Assembly (NCBI GenBank): GCA_019188255.1 | Contig: JAETXT010000001.1 | Location: 186,001-250,000, forward strand | Origin: Verticillium longisporum | Taxonomy: Eukaryota; Ascomycota; Sordariomycetes; Glomerellales; Plectosphaerellaceae | DNA length: 64,000 bases | Direction of reading: 5' to 3' | Shown: in pieces, positions 43,701-55,561 of the stretch | Layout of the letters: each line of letters begins with the position of its first letter | Position numbering within the stretch: position 1 is the stretch's first letter | The notes under the pieces: model-generated | Seen by the model: the letters and a program-made list of their open reading frames with translations, nothing else | Database searches by the model: none | Told to the model about the DNA's origin: nothing | Position numbers and translations under genes: made by a program

Positions 43701-44143
43701 TGGAGAACCTGGTCAGACTTCTCAGGCTTGCCAGTGTCGGGTTCAGGAAGAGCAGGGCCGGTCTTGGTCGTGTCCCTGAAGGGATCATCGCGAGGAGGGT
43801 CATTAGCGGGTGGCGAGGCGAGACCGACAGGCTTGGGTTCAGGCTCGGGGACAGCAGCATCACCGGTGCCGGGGGTCAAGAGAGGGTTGGTGTCGGCATC
43901 AGGAATAACAACAGGTTTCGAGTCGGCCTTCTGATCAGCGGCGGCGGCGGGCGGAATGGGGTTCTGCTCGTGCTCGTCCTCAAAGGGGTGCTCAACGGGG
44001 TGGCTGTGGCCGGCGGGGATGTTGGTCTTGGGAGACGTGGGAGCTCGCGCGGGGTCCCAGTCGGACTTTTGGAAGACGCGATAGAGGAGGAAGACGATGG
44101 CGACGGCGACGAGGAGCACGACGCGACTTCGCCGGCGAACCAT
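40745..44143 (-). CDS. GH47 class I alpha-1,2-mannosidase with two large insertions
   Basis: Exons 44143–41094 and 41042–40745 give about 1,115 aa. A short basic N-terminus is followed by a signal anchor ([14 protein letters not shown], about residues 8–21), the type II topology of ER/Golgi mannosidases. GH47 blocks are [109 protein letters not shown] and [20 protein letters not shown], ending NTEAHPF. Acidic catalytic residues within these blocks are present. The domain is interrupted by two disordered Glu/Pro/Ala-rich stretches at about residues 435–605 and 785–1005, roughly doubling the usual length. Class I mannosidases trim N-glycan mannose in folding and ER-associated degradation. The subtype (Mns1-like or Golgi) is not settled. 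Confidence 0.9.
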
Positions 44144-46244
44144 GGTGACAGAGATCTGGCGTGGCGGGGAGACGGACAGGCGAGGGAGAGCAGAGGCGAG
44201 GGAGAGCAGAGGCGAGGGAGAGCAGAGGCGAGGAGGGATCGTCACTGTGGGCGGACGGAGTCGAGAGCTCCGCCGGTCTCTGGGGTGCCAAGACGGGAGG
44301 TCGTGATGAGCGGCAGAATGACAAGGCGAAATCTACTGCACAGTCATGCTGAGCTTGCAATGGACTCTCCAAACAATGAAAAGGATTGCGCGCGAGGAGT
44401 GAGATGCAAGGAGCGAAGAGCAAGAAGCGAGGAGCAAGGAGCAAGGAGCGAAGAGCAGGAGGAAGATGCCAGATGCCAGAAAGCCAAAAAAAAAAAAGCC
44501 AGAGCATCGGGCGCGGGAAAGGGCGACCGACGGGCGGGAAGGAATGGGGACGGCTTGATCGACCCTGCCCACATGCAAAGTGGTCGATCAGACCCTGAGC
44601 CTGTGGCCTCTTTGCCTCCATCCTTGCCTGGCTGGCCTGGCTTGCCTGGACCATGCTGGACCTTTACCTGGCCCCTAAAAAAAGTCCAAGGGGAGAAGGT
44701 GGGGGAGCCGTTGATCACCGCAGTCGTTAACAATTCACAGGGGTTGAGACACCTGAGGAACAGCGACAACTGGCCTAGCGAGACTGGCGAGCTTGGCCCA
44801 GTCCACCGTCACCGACGTGCCAAGATTGACTTTTCCTTCCGATCCGGCACACGAGGTCATGCCAAGCGCCTTGTCGAGTTGCATGTATTTCTGTTTCTGC
44901 CCGTGTCTCTTCTTGTGTGTCACTCCATGTTCCGTTTTACCCGATTATCTGTGACGCCTTTCCTCCTGCTGCTATTGGATATGAAGGCCAATTTAGAAAG
45001 TCAATCTGTGTTGCACTGCGTCAAAGGCAGTGCATTGACTACTTTACCTAGGTAGAGGTAGACAGGTAAGGCGATCTTAAGGTTGGTGGTAGCTAAAGAG
45101 AGGTAAGGTTATCTCAGGCTGCAGTGATGCGACCCACCTTGGCTCCGAGAGAGACCACTAGCACTAGCCTCCCGATGTAGTTTAGTCTGTGAATTTCATC
45201 TGTTATTACCTACTAGGTAGGCACCCTGGCACCTCAGCAGGTGCCCCTGCTTGCCTGCCTCAGCTTCTCCGCCGCGCTGGCTGGCCTGGGCCGGTGCTTC
45301 CTGCCCATTTCATCTGCACATACCGTAAAGTAGCCAGGTACTAGGCACTAAGGTGCTGTACCTAGGTACCTTACCTTAGGTACGGTAGGCATGTGCCTCC
45401 GCCGATGCATCTCGTGACCAATTTGCCTCTTTTCCATCCTGAGGAATACATCACCCTCCCGGCGTAGCCGCAAGGAGATGCATCGCGTTCTCGCAAATGC
45501 CATGGAATCATCAACAGTCCGCCCCCCTCCCAAATGAGAACAACACGCCTGCCGGATGCTTCTCTCCTAAGAGACCACCATTCTTCTTCTCTTCCTCCAT
45601 ATCCCGCCGAGACACCATACCTGGGCGAGACAAGACAAGAAGCGGAACCCGGAAATCCCAACGCCCCCAGAGCTCCCTATCCCCCGCCCTGACCCTGACC
45701 CGCTAATCGAGTTGGACCATTCCAGCTCTCCAACATGGGCTCCCCCTTTCTGGCTCCTCGAGATTTCTGTCCCCTCCCCCCCTTTTTCGTCTTTGCGGGG
45801 TAAGTGGACGCTGACTGAAGTGGAGAGAGCTGGAGGCCATATGGCCAACTGCGCCCTGCGAGGCCCTACGACGTCGGGCTGTTACCATCGATCCGGCCTT
45901 CTCCTGTGATAACCCGGCACGTCCCCTTGCTCAGATGCAACGATAATGAACACTTAAACATCGGTTGCCAATACAATTATGTGAACCTCCATCGAGAATC
46001 GTCAGACATCGCCATATATTCATGCGAATGCATCATGAGGCAGAGGCTCGATCATGTCATATATCCTACAATCGGACGCCGTATCAACCACGATTGGATG
46101 ACCTCTATCATGTACATCCTTGACAAGCAGACAGCCTGTATCCCGGTAACCATTGGTAACAACTCATCGCCTCTAAACGCCGCGCTGAATCCTTCAGTCA
46201 CACCCAGATCCTGGCACCGGACCCGCTCGCAGCCCAGCACCATC
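44144..46244. other. spacer between GH47 and BCK1
   Basis: No gene supported. It contains the GH47 promoter with a 16-base repeat, purine-rich GAGCAAGGAGC-like sequence at 44400–44465, and clusters of CCTAGGTACC motifs (45045–45115, 45205–45240, 45335–45390). Confidence 0.45.
44179..44233. repeat. 16-bp tandem repeat upstream of the GH47 gene
   Basis: About three and a half copies of AGGCGAGGGAGAGCAG start about 36 bases upstream of the GH47 start, so they probably lie in its leader or core promoter. Confidence 0.85.
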
Positions 46245-49200
46245 TCAAAACTCCTTGCCCCGAATCTTCGCGTACAGCTCCGTGTCGAAAAAGTTGTATC
46301 CTGGATCCAGCTCGCAGAAGGGATGCTGCGAGAGCAGCACATCTGCCGTAGGCCTCTCGTGGGGGTTCCTGGCCACATTGTCAGCAAATGAATTGAGATG
46401 ATCAAAACAGCAAAACTCACACAGTGAAGCAGTCCAGCATGAACGCAATGGCCAGCGGGCTGATCGTCTCCCTGACCTCGTCCGGGATGGGCGGCGTCTC
46501 GCCGTTGGCGATCTTGTAAATGGCGCCTACGGCTTCCTCCTTGCTCCATGGCCTGCGACCGGCGAACATTTCGAGCACTACACAGCCCAGACTCCAAATG
46601 TCTACCTTGGCCGAGTATCCCGTTCCCTCGGAACGGATCACCTCAGGCGCCATCCAGAAAACCGACCCCTGCATGTTGTTGCTCTTGTCGTTACCATAGA
46701 TGTTGTCCGTCTTCTTAGAGATGCCAAAGTCCGAAATCTTACACGTGCCATCAAGGTCGAGGAGGATATTGTCTGCCTTCAGATCGCGGTGCAGGATACC
46801 CTCACGGTGCAGGTACGCCAGGCCGTTGAGAATCTGCCCCGTCAGCGAGGACACGACCGACTCGCCGAAACTGCCGTGCTTCCGCAGACACGATCCGATG
46901 CTGCCACCAGAAATGTACTCGAGGAAGATGCTGATGGATGTTTCCTTGCGCTCGCAGCCCAGGTACTGCACGATGTTGTCGTGATCCAGGTGCTGCATCG
47001 TCTCGATCTCCTGGTCTAGCGCGGCCACGAGCTCCTTCATCTTGTTCTTGTCGCCGCCTGCCGCCTTGGGATTGACCTCGACCTCCTTGACTGCGAGGAA
47101 CTCACCCGTCGTGGCGTTCATGCCCAGGTACACACGTCCGTAGGTGCCCTTGCCGATGAGCTGACCCTTGAACCACCGGAACGTCGTCTGCCGCTTCGGC
47201 AGCGTGTCCTGCGGAATCTGCGGCATGGCCACGCTGCCCCGTTGGTCCGGCCGGATCTGCACAATGTTGGCGTTGAACATCTTGGTGCTCTTGCGACGCA
47301 TCAGCGCCGAGCTGTCGAGCCCGCCGCCCGTGCTCGCCTGCGACGTGGTTGTGTAGCGCTTGTTCGCCTCGTGCGCGCCGCGCGCGACCTCGCGGATCGA
47401 CTTCATCCGTCCGAGTCCGCCCGAGCGCCGCATGCTTCTCTGCGCAACGCTTGAGACGGTCGACGCCGGCCTCTCGAGCGCCTTGAGTGTCGATTCGTCC
47501 GAACCCAGCGTGTCGTTTTCGTTGTAGATGGACGAAACGCGTGAAGACGGCAGTGCCGCCGGTATGTTGGGCGGCGCCTGCGTGTTTTGCGAACCTGCTC
47601 GCGCCCTCTGGTTCTGGTGCTGGTTCTGGTTCTGGCTGTGACCGAGGTTACGTCCCACCTCGCTACCTGGCGACGGTAGAGACGCGTCCTCGCTACTGCT
47701 GCCGGCGGCGCCTGCAGCGCCCTCCTCGAGAACGGGGAGATCGAGATCCAGGTTCGGGAAGAAGTCGTCGAGGTTGTTGATGAGCGCCTCGGCCGTTGGA
47801 CGGTTCGCCCACACGTCCTTCTCAACGAACGACTTGCGCCTGCTGAGCTTGCCGTCCTCTGAGCCCCAGCTGTCGCTCGCCGGCGTGTTGGGCGTGCGCT
47901 TCGAACTGCGCCCGCTTCGCGCGCTCGGCAGCTCGTCCTCCTCGTCCCCGTGACGGCCTGCACCTGCGCTGCTCAGAGACTTGGGTGACGTGAAGGCCAC
48001 GGATAGACCCTTCTTGGCCCTCGTGTTCACCGTGAGCGTCGGCCTCCTCGACATGGCGTCATCTGAACCGTCACCCCCGTCAAACACACGCGTCGCCGCC
48101 GCAGCCGCCTGCTTCTTGGCAATCGGAATCGCAAAGAGCCCATCGTCCGAATCGTCCCCGGAATCGTCATCCACGGCCGCCGCCGCGGGCGGTGCCTTGG
48201 GCGCGGGCGCCCACGTGTTGACGTCCGTGTCTTCAAAGTCAAAGTCTGGTCCGTGCGACTTGCGTCGGTGCACCGAAGAGGCATCGGGCACGGGCGTCGA
48301 GCTCGGGCTGACGTGGTCGAGGGACGGCAGGCGTCCTTGGGCGGCTGGTGCTGCGAGAGGCGCTTTAGCTCCAAGTCCATACTCAGTCTGAAGGTTGTTC
48401 AGAGGCGTCCCGCCGGGCGAATAGTCCGGCACGACGAAGGGCATGTTGCCGCGGCTCCAGGTCAGGGAGCCCGGTGAGGCCGACGACGCGCGCGGACTGC
48501 TTCGACCCGACCCGGATTGACCAAAGTTGACCGAGGACATGGCTCCCTTACCTCGTTCTGCAGATTTGTTGCCGCTGCTGCCGTCGGCGCGGTTCGGCGA
48601 CGCGAGCGACCGGCCGTTGGCGCCGATGGCGCCGAGGCCACGCCCCATGGACGCCAGCGCCGCGCCGATGCCGCCCATGGCGGGGCTCGGCGGTTTCTTC
48701 TTCCCCTTTTCGGACATTTCGTGCGCGCCGGGCCCCTCCTCGACCAGCGTCGACGGCCTGCGGGCGTGGTGGTAGGCGTCGGACCCCGTTGACGTGCGCA
48801 GCTGGTGGCCCGTCTTCTTGCTCAGCGAGTTGGCCTTGATGAGGGTCGCCGAGGGGTCGCTCGGCGGGGCGGGCGGCTTGCGGGCGGGGAAGAGCTGGTC
48901 GGGCTTCTTCTCCTCGAACGGCGAGTTGCGCGGCTGGTCAAAGTCAACGCTACGACCCGCAATGCCGTAGTAGCCGCCGGCAGTGCCCGTGTCGGGCGAC
49001 GGGTTGTCCTTCATGGCAGCCACCTGGCGGCGCTTGGCGAGATACTCCCTCTGCTTGCGCTCCATCTCGGCGCGGTACTCGCTGGCCTCCTGCGCGAGAG
49101 CTTTGCCGTCGGGCCGCTCACCGCTGACCGTGTTCTGGCGCGACGTCGGCGGCGACGACGACGAGCGCGTGCGCGGGCCGTTCAGGCGGTCGTGCGTCCC

Positions 49201-51327
49201 CGATGACGACGTCGTGTCCATGGGCGTGCCGGGCGCGAGCGACGCCGGGACGCCGTTGGGGTCGATGGGCCCCTGGGCAATGTAGCCCGAGGGCCGGACA
49301 AAGAGCTTGAGGGTGCCGACGGCGTCGGCCTTGTGCTGTTTCTGGGTAAGCAGTCGCTGGTCGTCGAGCGGCTCGTCGTGGTTGAAGACGCCAAGCTCGG
49401 TCGTGTACAGCTGCGTCGTCTGGGCGTCCATGAGGCCGAGGCCGGCGCAGATGATCTGGCGCAGCTCCGTCGGGGTCTCGCCGTCGGTAATGTCGCACAT
49501 GCGGTAGTTCCAGCCGTCCATGGTGGCGAGGACAAAGATTCTCTGCCGCGGCGACTGGGCCTGGGTCTCGTACGTCGTCATGTCGGGCAGGCCAAAGCTC
49601 GAAGGCGGGTGCAGGCTGAGGTCGGGCGACCCGTCGCTGGCGTTGCCGCTCTTGGAGCCAAACGAATTGACCTTGAAGAGGTAGTTGGGCGACGTGGGCG
49701 ACTCAAAGTCGTCGTGGGCGCTGGCGAGCGTGCCGTCGTCGCGCTGCTGCTGCTTCTTCTTGCGCGACAGGAAGCTGAACTTGCTCTTGGGGTCCTTGGC
49801 CGAAGGGGGCTCGGAGCCCGAGTCCTGCGGCGAGGGACGGCTGCCGCCGCCGTTGGGGCTGTCCCGCGGGCTCGTGGAGATTATCTCGTTGAGGTTGCCA
49901 CTCCGCAGCAGCTGGCTCGCGCCGGGCGGCACGCCAGAGCCATAGATGGCGAGGTTCGACGAGACCGAGTCGGTGCTGTTGCGGTAGCGGTGGCCGAATT
50001 TCGTGGTCCGTGGCGAGGCCGAGAGGGCGCCTGTCGACTGGGCGAAGAGAGGCTGGGGCTGCGGGTGCGGGTTGGGGCTCTCGAGGGGGCTGTCGGTGCG
50101 GCGCTCGGCGTCGGTGGAGCTGGGGCTGTGGCGGCGGAGGCTGTCGCTGTCGGCGCTCTTGAGGAGGGTCCTGTGGTTCGAGTCGGAGGACATGGTGCCG
50201 TTGTTGAGGGTGGGCATGGTGGTGGCCCTGTGGTTGGAGAAGCGGCGGGACGCGAACCCGGGGCCGGGCATCTTAATGGGCGAGTCGGCCGGGTCGGTGC
50301 CGGCGCTAGGCAGATTATTGCTTCCATAATTTAGGGACTCTTTGCGGGCATGGGACGAGGACGAGACGCGCGTGCCGCTATCGACGGGCTTGCCGGTGAC
50401 GATGCTCCGGACGAGCTTGCGCATGCGCTTGCCCTCGTCGCGCTCGCGCGTCTGGTCCCAGCCGGTGCCGCTCTTGGTGCACTGGACGGCGAGGCCCGGA
50501 TAGACCTGCTGGTGCATGATTCCAAAGTTGCCGCGGCCGCCGTGGCCGCCACCGACCTCGAGGAACTTGACGCCGTGCATCTTGAGGCTCTTGAACGTCT
50601 CCTGCCAGTCCTTGGAGAAACCGTTGGCGTCAAGCCAGAAGAGAACCTTGTCCATGGGCCACTGCTGGGCGAGGTCAAAGGGCACGCTCGACGACGCCGT
50701 CGGGTTCGACGTCGTCGACATGCCGCGGGCAAACTTGTTGGCGGCGTCGTCCGAGGGCGTCGTCGTTGTGTTGGTCATGGTCAGGAGCGACGAGTCGGCC
50801 GTCGTGGGCCACGAGCTCTGCGACGTGGCCGAGTAGGTCGCCGTGTCGTCGAAGCCGCCGAGCCCCGGGATGCCGACGCCCTCGCCGTACGTCTCGCCGT
50901 AGGGGATGTAGGTTGCCGACATTTCGTTGCTCACGGGGGGCGGCGGCGGCAGGAGCGACATGGTGGCGCCGGCGGCGGCCATTTGGGCGTGGAACTTTGG
51001 GTTGTAGGCCTGGTGCTGCTGCTGGCCGGATGCCGGGGGCGGCGGTGGCATGCTGAAGCCGCCGCGGGCGTCGTACATGCGGCCAAAGTTGCCGCTGTGC
51101 CATGACGTCTGGCCCGGTCCCGGTGGCGGGCCGGGCGGCGGGGGCAGCATCATGTTGGCGCCGCCGGTTGTGGTGCTGGCGGGGGCTGAGGGGAAGCGCG
51201 GCGGCGGCGGTGGGATGGACATCATGTTGCCCGTCTGGCCGGGCATCGGCGGCGACAGGAGCGGTGGTGGCGGCGGCACGGCGAAAGACCGTGAGGGGTC
51301 ATGGCGCTGGGCGCCGTTGGGATACAT
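46245..51327 (-). CDS. BCK1: cell-wall-integrity MAP kinase kinase kinase (Bck1/Mck1 type)
   Basis: Exons 51327–46421 and 46368–46245 give about 1,676 aa. The N-terminus is very Pro/Gly-rich. A SAM-like domain lies at about residues 220–290 (WPMDKVLFWLDANGFSKDWQ). A ubiquitin-fold/Ras-binding-like domain is at about 594–680 (RIFVLATMDGWNYRMCDITD). The C-terminal kinase (about 1382–1675) has the glycine loop IGKGTYGRVYLG, VKEVEV lysine, HRDLKADNILLD, DFGISKK and APEVI, all intact. The last exon completes RPTADVLLSQHPF and ends LYAKIRGKEF. This layout matches Bck1 of yeast and Mck1 of Magnaporthe, the MAPKKK below Pkc1 in cell-wall integrity signalling. The middle of the protein is Ser-rich and probably heavily phosphorylated. 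The donor ACTGT|GTGAGT is required to read into NPHERPTADV. Confidence 0.95.
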
Positions 51328-51744
51328 GGCGAAGAATTAGTCGTGTAAGATATCGTTCTATATGGATGGAAGTCGGCGGGGATGTTGGGCTTGGAGCCCG
51401 CTGTGTAACGGCAGGAAGTGCGAGGAGGTGTCGTGGAAAAGTCAACGTATACACGCTTCTGCAAAATCAAAAGGACCTTGCTCGAGATTGTATGGAACAG
51501 TGGGTGACCGGCGGCGCGGACCTGGTCATGGAGATGGACAGACCGGGCAGGGGGATCAGCCCGTCGGCATTGTGGGTGTGTGGTGTCTCTGCGCCGGCGT
51601 CTGTATGTCGACGATGCGTGTTGGTCTGTGATGGGAGGTATCCGGTGGGAAGAATGGTTGATTCAATATCGGCAGGGAATACGAGAGGGTTGAGTTTGAG
51701 GTTCGTCGGAGCTCGAGTCGAGGTTGCCCGGGGTGGCTGGGCGT

Positions 51745-51855
51745 GGTAGGATAGCTGGCTCGGTAGGATAGCTGGCTCGGTAGGATAGCTGGCTCGGTAG
51801 GATAGCTGGCTCGGTAGGGGAGCTGGCTGGGCAAGGTAGGATAGCTGGCCCGGTA
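51745..51855. repeat. 17-bp tandem repeat array upstream of BCK1
   Basis: Four perfect copies of GGTAGGATAGCTGGCTC followed by two diverged copies, about 420–530 bases upstream of the BCK1 start. Confidence 0.9.
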
Positions 51856-52249
51856 GCAGATGGCGAAGAATGGGGCCGTGGTCGGTACGACGCAACAGGC
51901 GAGCAGCAAACGAGCAGCAGGCAAGCAGGCAAGCAGGGCGTCCAGCGCGCGCGCAGTCGAATGATGGAGAATGCCGGCGATGGGAGGCGATGGACCGTCA
52001 GAAGGAGGGTGCGTGAATCAATAGCGAGCAAAGAATGCTGATGGTGCCGCTGACAGCAGAGAGCGTCTCGGGCTCATGCTTTGTCGGTTGAGCAAGAGGC
52101 AGCAGACGCAGCAGACGCAGCAGAGTCGACAGTCGGGCAGCAGCCTTGGTCTTGGTGCCTCTCCACTTTGCCAATGGCCCAGACCAGCGAGCGACGGGTG
52201 CGTTCTGTCGAGGAGTACGGGCGGGTGCGCGCGGCGGAGGTGGGGGGGA

Positions 52250-52290
52250 AGGAGGCAGGCAGGAGGAGGCAGGCAGGAGGAGGCAGGAGA
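52250..52290. repeat. GGCAGGCAGGAGGA purine-rich repeat
   Basis: Two to three tandem units of a GGCAGGCAGGAGGA pattern in non-coding sequence. Confidence 0.7.
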
Positions 52291-52464
52291 GAGGAGGACC
52301 AAGCGCAGGAAGGTGTCGCCGGGTGGATGTGGCAGCTGCAGCCCGCCCGCATCAGCGCCTCTTTCCTTGACGCAGCGCACCTGTTGATTCGCCCGCCGGC
52401 CTCGAGCAAGCGCCCGCCTGCCTGTGTGCAGATGCCTGGTGCCCTGAGGTGAGGAATGGCTGCT

Positions 52465-52575
52465 GTACCTAGGTACCTTACCTCAGACTACCTGATAAGT
52501 ACCTCTTACTTTAAGGTACCTTCTTCACCTACCTATGGTACCTTAACCTAGGTAGGTAAGGTAAGGTAAGGTAGG
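52465..52575. repeat. cluster of CCTAGGTACC / GGTAAGG motifs
   Basis: Within about 110 bases there are repeated palindromic CCTAGGTA and GGTACCTT elements and a GGTAA run (GGTAAGGTAAGGTAAGGTAGG). Similar short clusters occur in many other spacers of this window and not in the exons I checked. Confidence 0.7.
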
Positions 52576-53109
52576 AATGGTGATAAACAGGAATGCCATT
52601 CTCAAACCCCATCCCAAGGAAACTCCCAAGGAAACACTTCCCATGTACACTCCGCCGACGCCTCGGCACCTTTGATCCGCCTGAGACGTCTAGCCGCATC
52701 CATACATTCCACACGCCATGCCTTTCACCAGATGGACCCATCCCATCGCGCTGTCAAGACGGCACGCACTGACGAAGGATTCACGTCCACGCTCCCGTTC
52801 GCCCCCACCCCTTCTTCTCTCTCGCGCGCCATCACCAACCGCCAGAAATCCTTCGCCCCTTCAGCGCCCAGCGGTCCCCGGATCGCCATCGCTTATCGCG
52901 GCCCTGCTGATCAGCTCTCCTTCTTTCTTCCGCCGGATGACTACTCCCTGTCACTGTTTCATGGTAGCAATATCCAAGTGTGCTGTTACTACGGTAGTCG
53001 TGAATCATACAAGTGCATCGCTGCGACTACATGCGCCAAGGTGTACAAAACACAGCGAGATCCGTCCTCATATTCCTCTTCATCCCCCTCCCTGACATGC
53101 CATCACAAC

Positions 53110-55561
53110 TCACATGAGGTTGCACGTCCCGTACTGCTGCCTACACTGGTCCAGGTACCCCTGCTCCTCGTCTGTGCCCTCGTTCGGCAGGTTGTGCCGC
53201 CGTACCAGCCCGTTGAGCCGCAGCGTCTGCTCGCCGTCGCCGTGCCACCACTTGAGCCTCTGCAGCTGCGGCGCTGATGGCTCTTCCGCGTCCGGGTCCT
53301 CGCCGAGCTCCCACTTGCCCGACGACACCGTCACCTGGCAGTTGTCCTTGGGGAAGTGGTGCTCTGGCACAAACACAATCGTCGGCGCGTCGTCCGACGG
53401 CGGGAAGTCGGACCTGATGCGGAGCTTGTACTCTGCGTTGCGCAGGTCGAATCCTGCCTCCACCACCTTGCCCCCGACGACAACGGCCGTCGGTCGAACG
53501 TACGCCTCGGCCGCCCGGAACCCCGGTGCGTTCGAAATCTCCGGGTCCTTGCCCGAAGGCGCCGAGGAGATCGAAGGGCTGCGCATGCTCGACTCGAGGT
53601 TGCCCGGTGTGACCACAAAATCGTTCGGCAGGTTGCGTGCGCTGTCGCCCGTCATGAGATCCTTGACCGAATTCTCCTTGGGGTCCAGGTGCGGCGGCAG
53701 CGGTGATGTCGGCAGAAGCTTGTCGTCGTGGGAGAAGATGGAAAGATCCTCGCCGTTCCACTGGTCGCCGTATTCGTGCGTGTTCTAGTCTGCGTGTTAG
53801 CCAGGTGAGCGACGCGCGAGGGGCCCCATCGCCAACATACCGACACTGTGTAAAGCCAGAGACAGTGGCCTTCCATGCCCGAACCCTCGACGCCGAAATA
53901 GTTGGCGTCCATCGCTGCAGACTGGCTAGTGTAGTCGCCCGTCTTGTACGCGTAGTGGTCGTCCATGTCGTAGGGAATACCAAACTCCGTCATGATGCAC
54001 GGGTGGTTGCCCAGGTGCTCCTTACCCTCCTTGTACAAGTAATTGTGCTGGTCCCGGAAGCAGTTGCGGATCGCCGTCTCGCCCACCTTGACTGCCAGCG
54101 CCGGTGTCCAGTACCGTCCCCGCAGCACGCCCACCACGTCAACATTCCAGAGCTTGTTCCACTTCTTCGTCATGAGCGTAATGCCGTCGTACCAGTGCGG
54201 CGCAAACGCCATCTTTGGGTCGTCGTCTTCCGTGCCCTTGATCTTGGGTGGCAGCTCGAGGGTCGGGTACTGCATGATCATGATGCAGTCGGTGTGGATC
54301 GCTCGGATGGCGTCCCTGTACCGTCGGTATCCGTCCATAAAGTGCGTCTGCGTCCAGTTCGGGAACGTGTATTCGAGTCCCGTCTTGGGGTTCTTCTTGA
54401 AATAGTCCTTCTTAAGGAGCGTGTCCGTCTTGGGATCCCACACGCCGAGTTGCGCCCAGAGACACTCGCCCATCTTCCACTTTTCGTCGCGCTTCCACCC
54501 ATACCGCGAGTCGTCGTAGTCGGCGGGCAGCCACGCAATCTCGCCGTGCGGGTCGACGAGCGTGCTGCCCGTCTTGTAACACCCGAGCTGCCCCATATCG
54601 TACGTGTCAATCTCGCAGGCGCGCCCGGAGCCCGTGAGGATGCATTGCCACATGGTCGGCGCAGTGCCCTTCTTGAGCTGCTGCTCGGCCGGCAGCACGC
54701 TAATGTCACTGTTGCCGCAGATGCCGCGGTTGGGCTCGTTCATGCTCTCCCAGCCGAAAACAACGTCATCGAGAATGTCGCCAGCCTCCTTCAGCCGCTT
54801 GCACAAGTGTGCGCAGGCGCCAAAGAAGTGCTCCTGCAGATAATCCTGGATATTCTTGCCGTCAATGATGCATATCGGGGCAATATCGCGCCCAGCCCAG
54901 AACAATGTGAAGATGGTGCCGGTTGCGAGACGCTGGTAGTTGGAGGCCCAGATCATCTTGGGGAACTTGGAAGGGTCGGGGTAGAGGTTGTGGACCAGAG
55001 CGGCCTCGGTGGCCATGAAGCTCTGGGGGTTGAGACCGCAGGCGTATATCGTCCACATGGGTGCGCCGGAGCCACCGCAAAACCTAGACCACTGGGGTCG
55101 ATCATGTTAGAAACGCGACGGCAAAGCAATGGCGACGGTAAGTGAAGCAGGGTCCGTTCGAGACGTACAACATCCTGGTGCGGGTCCATGAAAACATAAA
55201 AGCCGTAGCCCTTGGCGAGCCTCAAAATATCGATTGTGTGCTGAATAAACTCCTCGTCGTAGCGGCCCGGCCCCGCGGCCTCGAGCGCCTCCCAGGTAAA
55301 GACATAGCGGATGGTGTTGAAGCCCCAACGCTTGAGGCGTGAAAAGTGAATGTGGGCTTCGTCTTTTGGAAATGGGCGAGCATGGAACTTGACGCTGTCG
55401 CCGTCGAAAAAGTCGGTGCCAATGTGGGAAGGCTGATCTGGTTCGCTGGGCAGCTTTGCGTCGCCTGCGAGGTTGATGCCGCGGAGGACGACGGTGCGGC
55501 CCTTGCGGTCACGGAACTGGCCGTCCTCGATCGTCAGGCGAAATTGCGGCGTACTAGACAT
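53110..55561 (-). CDS. EGH1: GH5 sterylglucosidase / glucosylceramidase-like hydrolase (Egh1/EGCrP2 type)
   Basis: Exons 55561–55169, 55091–53841 and 53784–53110 join in frame to 772 aa. The TIM barrel starts with VVLRGINLAGDAKLPSEP and includes FPKDEAHIHFSRLKRWGFNT, IRYVFTWEALEA and FMDPHQDVWSRFCGGSGAP. The acid/base Glu is in FGWESMNEPNRG (about residue 249) and the nucleophile Glu in IMTEFGIPYDMDDH (about 501). A β-sandwich C-terminal domain follows. The long form with a WSRFCGGSGAP block is typical of fungal GH5 ergosteryl-β-glucosidases (yeast Egh1, Cryptococcus EGCrP2/Sgl1), which hydrolyse sterylglucosides. There is no signal peptide, consistent with a cytosolic or vacuole-associated enzyme. 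An alternative ATG at 55579 adds six residues. Confidence 0.9.

Larger units (their letters stand above)
51328..53109. other. spacer upstream of BCK1 and 3' of the GH5 gene
   Basis: No supported gene. It holds the BCK1 promoter and long leader with a 17-base tandem array, GGCAGGAGGA-type runs near 52250–52290, and the densest cluster in the window of CCTAGGTACC/GGTAAGGTAAGG motifs at 52465–52575. Confidence 0.45.

Noticed and set aside
42029..45055. A 1,008-codon open frame on the plus strand opposite the GH47 gene
   Set aside because: It is the antisense shadow of a GC-rich, third-position-biased exon plus its promoter. It has no family motif, and the opposite strand is a clear GH47 enzyme.
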